A DNA stretch of 64,000 bases from Polynucleobacter hirudinilacicola (lineage in GTDB: Bacteria; Pseudomonadota; Gammaproteobacteria; Burkholderiales; Burkholderiaceae). The DNA lies in the NCBI RefSeq assembly GCF_002192535.1, contig NZ_NAIA01000003.1, positions 186,001-250,000 on the forward strand, read 5' to 3'. The notes under the pieces were generated by a model, which saw nothing but the letters and a program-made list of their open reading frames with translations, searched no databases and was not told the DNA's origin. Below are positions 9,543-16,215 of the stretch, in pieces. The position numbers and the translations under genes are program-made. Every line of letters begins with the position of its first letter. The stretch's first letter is position 1.

Positions 9543-9572
9543 AAGTGTGCAGTAATCGCTTGCACACTTTTT
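9543..9572 (+). terminator. Rho-independent terminator downstream of P-type ATPase
   Basis: AAGTGTGCA gtaatcgct TGCACACTT TTT. Confidence 0.7.
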
Positions 9573-9581
9573 AGCACCCCC

Positions 9582-9602
9582 AGCGTTACTTAAAGTAACG
9601 CT
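9582..9602. repeat. 21-bp palindrome, copy 2
   Basis: AGCGTTACTTAAAGTAACGCT, reverse complement of 3602-3622. Confidence 0.85.
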
Positions 9603-9676
9603 CAAATGACCAAACCTCACCTTTAGTCTCAAAAGCTAGCTTTTTGTAACTTTTAGGCTAGCTTTAGGTTCTCTGG

Positions 9677-9860
9677 TTATGAGAGCAGACACCCAAGATA
9701 GACCCATGTAAACAGGGGGTCTGCGGATGGTCAGTGTCGGTGTGTAAGCAAATGTGTAAGCAAATTCGTAGATTTACTAGAAGAGCTCTCTCGGTCTTTG
9801 GTTTTCGAAACCAAAGGAATTTTGGAGCAACCATCTAGCACTTCGTTGCTCCAAATCGTT
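9677..9860. repeat. Diverged copy of the segment beside att-like site C (unit E)
   Basis: ggttatgagagcaga ... tcggtgtgtaagcaaatgtgtaag ... ctttggttttcgaaaccaaagg-attttggagcaaccatctagcacttcgttgctccaa parallels 3402-3585. Confidence 0.75.
9798..9856. repeat. Tandem hairpin pair, copy 2
   Basis: CTTTGGTTTTCGAAACCAAAG and TTGGAGCAAC-N13-GTTGCTCCAA. Confidence 0.8.
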
Positions 9861-9944
9861 TTGGGTGGGATTAACGGGCGGTGCTTAAAGTAATGCTTGA
9901 TTAACCAATGACCGCTATCGACCCAACTAAGCCACCCACCTACC

Positions 9945-9976
9945 AAACAAAAAACCTGCCGAAGTAGGTCTTTTAT
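9945..9976 (-). terminator. Putative minus-strand terminator at the end of the catabolic operon module
   Basis: On the minus strand, GACCTACTTCGGCAGGTTTTTTGTTT. Confidence 0.5.
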
Positions 9977-9995
9977 GTAATCACATCAAAGCTAG

Positions 9996-10057
9996 TTACA
10001 AACTAATCGTATAAGTAGCCATCACCGTAGTAGTGGCATCGGCTTTTTCGAAAGCAA
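9996..10057 (-). pseudogene. Residual C-terminal coding fragment of an unidentified protein
   Basis: Minus-strand reading gives ...FEKADATTTVMATYTISL*, resembling the C-terminus of a fimbrial-subunit-like protein; no intact gene. Confidence 0.3.
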
Positions 10058-11215
10058 TTAAACGTAGCAAGGTCCATCAATCAATGGATGATCTTTTACA
10101 AAATCTAAGTTAATTTTCAGGCCAATACCTATACCTTCATACGGCTTTACAAAACCTTCTGAATCGAGCTCATAAGCTCCTTTGTCCATCATTTCATCCC
10201 TAAATGGATTGAGTAATGTCACATCTCCTTCAAAGTATCCGGGGTTATCAATCGCAGACAGAAAATGAATTGTTGTTCCCATATTGATTGCAGTTGCAGA
10301 AGTATGAGGATTAATCGTTAACTTATTGGCGCTCGCCATAGCTGCAATCCTCATTGACTCAGTCACGCCACCAGTCTTCGACAGATCAGGCTGTATAAAC
10401 TGTACATCCCCATCATCTAATAGGGTTGCAAAATCATAACGGGTATAGTGATTCTCTCCAGCAGCAAATGGGACTCGCCCTAAGCTACGGGCCATGCGAT
10501 ATGCTTTTCGATCCTGTGGTGGAAATGGCTCCTCCAACCAACTCACTCCCGCCTCATCAAAAGCAGGCATTACCTTACGCACATCTGCTAGGGTGTAATT
10601 TGTATTGGCATCAACTAATATGTCAATTTCATTGCCTACCGCCTTACGAACTGCATGTACTCTGACAATATCTTTTTCAGCGGTATCGCCCACACGTAAC
10701 TTTAATGCTCGATAACCAGTTGCCACATGCTCTTGCGCCTCCTTTGCCAAGGAGGCGGGCTCTTGCCATCCAAGGGCAATGCCACCTGCATAGGCTTTAA
10801 TCTTTTTAGAAGCCCCGCCCAGCATCCTATACAAAGGTTGCTGCATAATCTGAGCACGAATATCCCACAGCGCAATATCAATACCACTTAAAGCTAATAC
10901 TGCAGCTGCGCCCGTTCCATGGCTGGAGATTTGCATTTTATAAACGCGAGTCCAGATCCCATTAATATCCATTGCGTCACAGTTGAGCACCAGCTCGCGC
11001 ATAGTCGTATCAATTAATTTTGCGATTGCACCTGGCGCCCTGCCATGGTGTGCCTCCCCCCAACCAACATGACCATCTTCCGTTTCGATACGCACCAGAA
11101 CTGAATCACGTTTGACACATTTGCCTATACCTAATCGAACCGATTTATTTTCAGGAACTGGAAATGAAATTGGTACAGCCTCTAATTTCACAATACGCAT
11201 TGGATTACTTGTCAT
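10058..11215 (-). CDS. Mandelate racemase / muconate lactonizing enzyme family (enolase superfamily), paralog 1
   Basis: YRALKLRVG, DILVDANTNYT, SWLEEPFPPQD, AGENHYTRYDF, QPDLSKTGG, NPHTSAT; start chosen at MTSNPMRIVK. Confidence 0.9.
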   Translation of the reverse strand: MTSNPMRIVKLEAVPISFPVPENKSVRLGIGKCVKRDSVLVRIETEDGHVGWGEAHHGRAPGAIAKLIDTTMRELVLNCDAMDINGIWTRVYKMQISSHGTGAAAVLALSGIDIALWDIRAQIMQQPLYRMLGGASKKIKAYAGGIALGWQEPASLAKEAQEHVATGYRALKLRVGDTAEKDIVRVHAVRKAVGNEIDILVDANTNYTLADVRKVMPAFDEAGVSWLEEPFPPQDRKAYRMARSLGRVPFAAGENHYTRYDFATLLDDGDVQFIQPDLSKTGGVTESMRIAAMASANKLTINPHTSATAINMGTTIHFLSAIDNPGYFEGDVTLLNPFRDEMMDKGAYELDSEGFVKPYEGIGIGLKINLDFVKDHPLIDGPCYV

Positions 11216-11222
11216 GATTTTT

Positions 11223-12182
11223 TCAATTAAAGAAGACTTCTGGGTTAACAATATTGTCAGGCCGAATACCCTTAAGGATGGCAAGAATTGTCTTGACTGA
11301 TCCCTCGCTCATACCGCGCATACTACTAGAAGTAATCGATGCTATATGGGGAGTAAGTAATAAGTTTGGGCAATCAAAGATAGCCTCTTCTCCGGTCAGA
11401 GGTTGCTGATCATGCACGTCCATCGCTGCACCAGCAATTTTTCCTGCTTTAAGTGCACTAATGATTGCCTGCGTATCTACCACCGGTCCACGTGCGATAT
11501 TAATCAGGATGGCATTTGACTTCATCATTGAAATCGAGAGCTGATCTACCATCCCGCGCGTTTCTTCATTCAATGGGCAGCAAATTACTATCACATCAGA
11601 TTGCGAGAATAATTCTGCTTTTGTAACTGAACGAACTCCACTAGGCAATGTTTCGGGACGCCGAGTAAGCGCAATGGTTTTCATATTTAGGCCCATTGCT
11701 GCATTGGCTAATTTGCCCCCTATTGATCCAAACCCAATAATGCCCAAAGTAGTAGTTGCAATCTCGGTGGAGGAGTCTGCTTGTGGCCGAGCTTTTGTCC
11801 ATCCCTGAATTCGCAACTGTGAATTAATCAGATCTAAGTTACGACGGAAATAAAAAATGGCAGCTATACAGTACTCAACTACAGCATTGGTATTTGAACC
11901 TGGTAAGTTTGCAACTGGAATTCTTTTTTTGGTTGCTGCATCTACCGGAATGAAATCTAATCCCACGCCATGGCGAACTACTGCCTTTAATTGTGTAGCT
12001 CCATCAAATATATCTTGAGGCAGCTGACATCGAACTATTAACCCTTCACAGTCCGAAATAAGACTTTTTAAAGTCTCAGACTTTATATCTGGCGCCACCA
12101 CCACATCGCACTCCTCCATGAGAGCTTGATTGCATTCTGGATGTATAGGGTTAGTCAAAAGAACCTTAAATTTTTTACTCAA
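11223..12182 (-). CDS. D-2-hydroxyacid dehydrogenase (phosphoglycerate-dehydrogenase-like)
   Basis: GIIGFGSIGGKLA NAD motif, NIARGPVVDTQAI, AMDVHDQQPL, LTPHIAS. Confidence 0.9.
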   Translation of the reverse strand: MSKKFKVLLTNPIHPECNQALMEECDVVVAPDIKSETLKSLISDCEGLIVRCQLPQDIFDGATQLKAVVRHGVGLDFIPVDAATKKRIPVANLPGSNTNAVVEYCIAAIFYFRRNLDLINSQLRIQGWTKARPQADSSTEIATTTLGIIGFGSIGGKLANAAMGLNMKTIALTRRPETLPSGVRSVTKAELFSQSDVIVICCPLNEETRGMVDQLSISMMKSNAILINIARGPVVDTQAIISALKAGKIAGAAMDVHDQQPLTGEEAIFDCPNLLLTPHIASITSSSMRGMSEGSVKTILAILKGIRPDNIVNPEVFFN

Positions 12183-13083
12183 GAAATGGCGCTCCCTTTT
12201 TTATTGGATTATTAAGTACTCCCAAACCCTCAAGCTCTACTCTTACAGTTTGCCCTGGCTGGAGCCATGCAGTAGGCTGATGCATCATTGCCAAACCTGC
12301 TGGGGTACCAGTTGCAATAATATCGCCAGGTTCAAGTGGCATTTGCTTGGAGATATAAGAAATTAATTCTGCAACTTTAAAAAGCATTGTGCCGGTTGTG
12401 CCATTCTGTAACACCCTACCATCCACATCTAATTTAATTTGAATCGCGTAAGGATTTACTACCTCATCAGCAGTCACTAGAAAAGGCCCCAAAGGGGAGG
12501 ATGCAGGCATATTCTTTCCTCTGACAAAGTTTCCACTATCCTGCTTAATCATGCCGCTACCGCTGATATCGTTATGAACTGTATAACCAGCTACATGCTC
12601 CATTGCATCATCTGGCTCGATAAACAAAGCGCGTTTGCCAATAATGACAGCCAACTCAGCTTCATAACCTACGTTACCCACATCTGGGGGAATAAGAATG
12701 GGGTCATTAGGCCCTATGACCGTATTGCCAGATCGAATAAAAATAACTGGCTCCGTTGGATAAGCCATTGATCGCTCATCCAATGCATCAGTAAAGTTGT
12801 ATGCAGCCCCAATAACTTTCCCCGGCATAGGAATTGGAGAGCATATTGCAAGAGAGTTGAGACTAACTACCGCATTCTGATCGTAGGCCCTACTCTCAAT
12901 TTTTTCCTTAATTTTTTTAGTCATTAATGGCAAACCCATCCTTACCATCTCTATTAAATTTGGGTATTGACCAGCCATGATGTCACTGCAACTTTCATGA
13001 GAAAGATCCAGCACAGACAAAGAGTCGTCCAGTAGAACGCCCACTCTTTGCTCTGATCCTTTTGTAAAAGTTAAGTAACGCAT
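12175..13083 (-). CDS. Fumarylacetoacetate hydrolase (FAH) family protein
   Basis: VGYEAELAVIIGKRA, GYTVHNDIS, LEPGDIIATGTPAG. Confidence 0.9.
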   Translation of the reverse strand: MRYLTFTKGSEQRVGVLLDDSLSVLDLSHESCSDIMAGQYPNLIEMVRMGLPLMTKKIKEKIESRAYDQNAVVSLNSLAICSPIPMPGKVIGAAYNFTDALDERSMAYPTEPVIFIRSGNTVIGPNDPILIPPDVGNVGYEAELAVIIGKRALFIEPDDAMEHVAGYTVHNDISGSGMIKQDSGNFVRGKNMPASSPLGPFLVTADEVVNPYAIQIKLDVDGRVLQNGTTGTMLFKVAELISYISKQMPLEPGDIIATGTPAGLAMMHQPTAWLQPGQTVRVELEGLGVLNNPIKKGAPFLE

Positions 13084-13092
13084 AAATACAGT

Positions 13093-14235
13093 CTATACAA
13101 CTCGATATTGGTCGAGAATGTGACGATTAATTTCAATTCCAAGACCCGGACCGTTTGGCACGCTGACTTTACCATTGCGTTGTTCAATAGGCTCAACTGA
13201 TAACAAATCACGGAATGGATTCTCGCATTGCTCAAACTCAAATAAAGGCGGGTTACCTTTAAAGCTAGGCGGCTGATCGGGCAGCGCTGCCAAGAAATGC
13301 AAGGTTGCCGCAACTCCGATCACTGATCCCCACGCATGCGGAACACACTCTACCCCATGTGCACTAGCGAGAGTTGCAATCTTGCGACATTCACTGATAC
13401 CACCTGCAGCACAAACATCCGGCTGAACAATATCCATCGCTTTGCGCACCACAATATCTCTAAATCCCCAGCGGGTAAATTCATTTTCTCCGCCCGCAAC
13501 AGCCATATCTAGGGCACGAGTCACCTCAACATAGCCATCCAAATCCTCTGGAGAGATAGGCTCTTCAAACCATTCAATATCTAACTTCTCAAGCTCTCGA
13601 CCAATCTTGATTGCCTGAGGCACGGTAAAGCAATGATTGGCGTCCACCATCAATCGCATCTCATCGCCCACTGCTTTTCGAACCGCCTCTACACGCCTAA
13701 TATCCAACTTCAGGTCGCCCAATCCAATCTTCATTTTGATGGCAGTAAAGCCATTCTGCTTAAATTCAATCGCCTCCTCTACTGCTTCTTCGATCAAGCG
13801 ATCCATATCAATAAAATACAAGCCGGTTGCATAAGCCGTTACTTCATCACGATAGGAGCCGCCTATTAACTTATGAATTGGTTTTCCACAGGACTTGCCA
13901 ATAATGTCCCACAAGGCAATATCAATTCCGCTAATTGCAGAAATTGCCATACCGGTAGTACCGTAATCTTTGATCCGGTTATATAAATCCTCCCAGATCA
14001 CCTCTACATCGAACGGATCCCTACCGATAATTCGAGGTCCAAATTGAGTATCGATAAAAGCTTTTGCAACAGCCGATGGTCCGTAACATTCACCCCAACC
14101 CACTATGCCGTCATTTGTCTCAATCTCCAAAATACAAGAGCCACGAGTTTTATAAATCCAACCCCTTGAGGAGGTAAAAGGCTTTTGTACGGGAGCGGCA
14201 ACAATATGACATGTTACTTTTTTAATTTGACTCAT
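13093..14235 (-). CDS. Mandelate racemase / muconate lactonizing enzyme family (enolase superfamily), paralog 2
   Basis: TAIKMKIG (KxK), MLMVDANHCFT-like strand, EWFEEPI, GGENEFTRWGF, QPDVCAAGG, VPHAWGS. Confidence 0.9.
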   Translation of the reverse strand: MSQIKKVTCHIVAAPVQKPFTSSRGWIYKTRGSCILEIETNDGIVGWGECYGPSAVAKAFIDTQFGPRIIGRDPFDVEVIWEDLYNRIKDYGTTGMAISAISGIDIALWDIIGKSCGKPIHKLIGGSYRDEVTAYATGLYFIDMDRLIEEAVEEAIEFKQNGFTAIKMKIGLGDLKLDIRRVEAVRKAVGDEMRLMVDANHCFTVPQAIKIGRELEKLDIEWFEEPISPEDLDGYVEVTRALDMAVAGGENEFTRWGFRDIVVRKAMDIVQPDVCAAGGISECRKIATLASAHGVECVPHAWGSVIGVAATLHFLAALPDQPPSFKGNPPLFEFEQCENPFRDLLSVEPIEQRNGKVSVPNGPGLGIEINRHILDQYRVV

Positions 14236-14258
14236 TGCTCTTCTTTCAATCTCAATAT

Positions 14259-15263
14259 TTATTTTTTCTCAGAAAATACTTTTTTTCCAACTTCAGATAA
14301 GGTGTTTGTAACTGCAATAATTTCAGCGCCCAATGCTTTTCCAGTAAGACTATCAACTCTTGCCCCGCCATCTTCAGATGCAGCTTTAAAGCGCGGATCC
14401 TGAATCGCTTTATTAAAAATGGCGATTAATTTTTCTTGAATTTCTGGTGGGGTCTTTGCGGGGGCAACAAGATATGCCATTTGAACCAATGGTCCATATG
14501 GGAAAACGTTATATCCTTTTTCCTTAAATGTAGGAATATTAGGCATTGATTTAATACGCTCATTCGCGAAAACACCCAACGGTATCACCATATTGGAATC
14601 AATCTGCGCCTTACTCTCAGATGGCTTTAGTACCGCAGCATCAATTTGTTTACCAGCCAGATCGATAATCACTTTAGCCCCACCAGTGTATGGCACGGTT
14701 ACAACTGAAGAATTGACTACATTACCCGTCATCACTGCAAAAATATGATTTAAGTTATTACTACCTGGAGTGCCAATTGATATTTTTCCAGGATTCTTTT
14801 TAACCATTGCCTCAAAACCATCCACATCTTTTACTGGTCCGCCCTTGGGAACAAGAAGCAATAATTGATCTGTTGTGACTCGTGCTATCGGGGCAAATTG
14901 ATCATTCTTGAGTGGAGTTAAGCCCTGCGCAATCATTGCCATAGTAGAGCTGGTACCCATTCCAATGGTGTAACCATCTGGCTCTGCGTTAGCCACTTTT
15001 GTCATACCAATCGTTCCGGTTGCCCCAGCAACGTTATCTACCACCACAGTAACCCCTTCGTCAGCCAGAATCTTAGAAATTAATCTTGCAGAAATATCAT
15101 TTGACCCTCCGACATTCCAGGGCACCACTAACTTAATCTCCCTGGTAGGAAAATCAGCAGCAATGGCAGATCCAAAAGCCATAAAAACTCCAAAGGCAGA
15201 AGCCGCAATTGAATTAACAACCGTTTTAAAAGTATTCATATTCACTCCATTAGCTAAAAACAT
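14259..15263 (-). CDS. Tripartite tricarboxylate transporter (Bug-family) substrate-binding protein
   Basis: Signal peptide; IKLVVPWNVGGSNDISARLI, VVDNVAGATGTIGMTKVANAEPDGYT. Confidence 0.9.
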   Translation of the reverse strand: MFLANGVNMNTFKTVVNSIAASAFGVFMAFGSAIAADFPTREIKLVVPWNVGGSNDISARLISKILADEGVTVVVDNVAGATGTIGMTKVANAEPDGYTIGMGTSSTMAMIAQGLTPLKNDQFAPIARVTTDQLLLLVPKGGPVKDVDGFEAMVKKNPGKISIGTPGSNNLNHIFAVMTGNVVNSSVVTVPYTGGAKVIIDLAGKQIDAAVLKPSESKAQIDSNMVIPLGVFANERIKSMPNIPTFKEKGYNVFPYGPLVQMAYLVAPAKTPPEIQEKLIAIFNKAIQDPRFKAASEDGGARVDSLTGKALGAEIIAVTNTLSEVGKKVFSEKK

Positions 15264-15330
15264 ATCAATGTTATAACAAATAACATTAATCTAGATAAAT
15301 AAATCACCAACCCTTATGGAAACAACGGAT

Positions 15331-16044
15331 TTAATCTAACAAATTACAGATATCAAGTCGAGCGCTATCAATATCAGCACGAATAGCTTGGGCAACCCCA
15401 ACGCCATCACCCTTCTTAAGAGCATTGAGGGCTGCTAAATGATGTTTATGCCTCTTCTGTCCCGGGTTATATGCTGGTAGCGCCAGATTTAATGTGGGCC
15501 CACAGCGAAGCCAGGCCCCCTCAATAGCCTGCAAAAGAATAGCTTGATTGGCAAGCTTGTAGATCCCAAAATGAAACTGGTAGTGGGCATCTAAATAAGA
15601 GGCTAGGTTACCGGTTTCCGCCAAATCCTTCATCCGATTCAACATTTTTGAAATTTCAACTATTTCTGCTCTGCTTGCATTTTTAGCAGCAGCCTCAGCA
15701 GCCAATGGTTCAAGACTGCTGCGTATCGACATCAATTGATCAAACTCATTGGCGTTCAATAAAGGCACTGAAGCGCCGCCGCCTTGCCCGACACCACCCC
15801 TCTCGAGTACATTTTCAGCGGCCAAGCGATTAATAGCATCACGAACAGGCGTAAGACTAATGCCGAGATCCTGCGCAACTTTCCTCAAAATAATCCGCTC
15901 ACCAGGCACAAACTTACCCGCTAATAATGCACTTTTCAAAGAAAAGTAGGCCTTATCCCAAAGGGTGTCCTTATTAATCAACTTAAGACCGCTCTTCGAA
16001 ACACTTGGCATTAGGAATTTATCAAAAAATAGAATTAGCTTCAA
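15331..16044 (-). CDS. GntR-family (FadR-like FCD) transcriptional regulator
   Basis: GERIILRKVAQDLGISLTPVRDAINRLAAENVLE wHTH, FCD-like C-terminal domain. Confidence 0.9.
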   Translation of the reverse strand: MKLILFFDKFLMPSVSKSGLKLINKDTLWDKAYFSLKSALLAGKFVPGERIILRKVAQDLGISLTPVRDAINRLAAENVLERGGVGQGGGASVPLLNANEFDQLMSIRSSLEPLAAEAAAKNASRAEIVEISKMLNRMKDLAETGNLASYLDAHYQFHFGIYKLANQAILLQAIEGAWLRCGPTLNLALPAYNPGQKRHKHHLAALNALKKGDGVGVAQAIRADIDSARLDICNLLD

Positions 16045-16082
16045 TATAAATCAAAATCTAAACACACCTTCAAGCAATCTTG

Positions 16083-16125
16083 AAAAGACAAAACCCCCAC
16101 CATTGCTGATGAGGGTTTGCTTTTC
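16083..16125 (-). terminator. Terminator downstream of tRNA-Ile2
   Basis: On the minus strand, AAACCCTCATCAGCAATGGTGGGGGTTTTGTCTTTT. Confidence 0.65.
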
Positions 16126-16202
16126 TGGTGGGCCCACCAGGACTTGAACCTGGGACCAAAGGATTATGAGTCCTCTGCTCTAACCAACTGAGCTATAGGC
16201 CC
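16126..16202 (-). tRNA. tRNA-Ile2 (CAU anticodon, ileX-like)
   Basis: GGGCCTATAGCTCAGTTGGTTAGAGCAGAGGACTCATAATCCTTTGGTCCCAGGTTCAAGTCCTGGTGGGCCCACCA folds as a cloverleaf with CAU and encoded CCA; Ile2 rather than elongator Met is from resemblance to E. coli ileX. Confidence 0.93.
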
Positions 16203-16215
16203 GTTAATCTTTGGT

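Noticed and set aside
9731-9946. 71-aa minus-strand ORF in unit E
   Set aside because: Spans the hairpin repeats and has no recognisable protein features.
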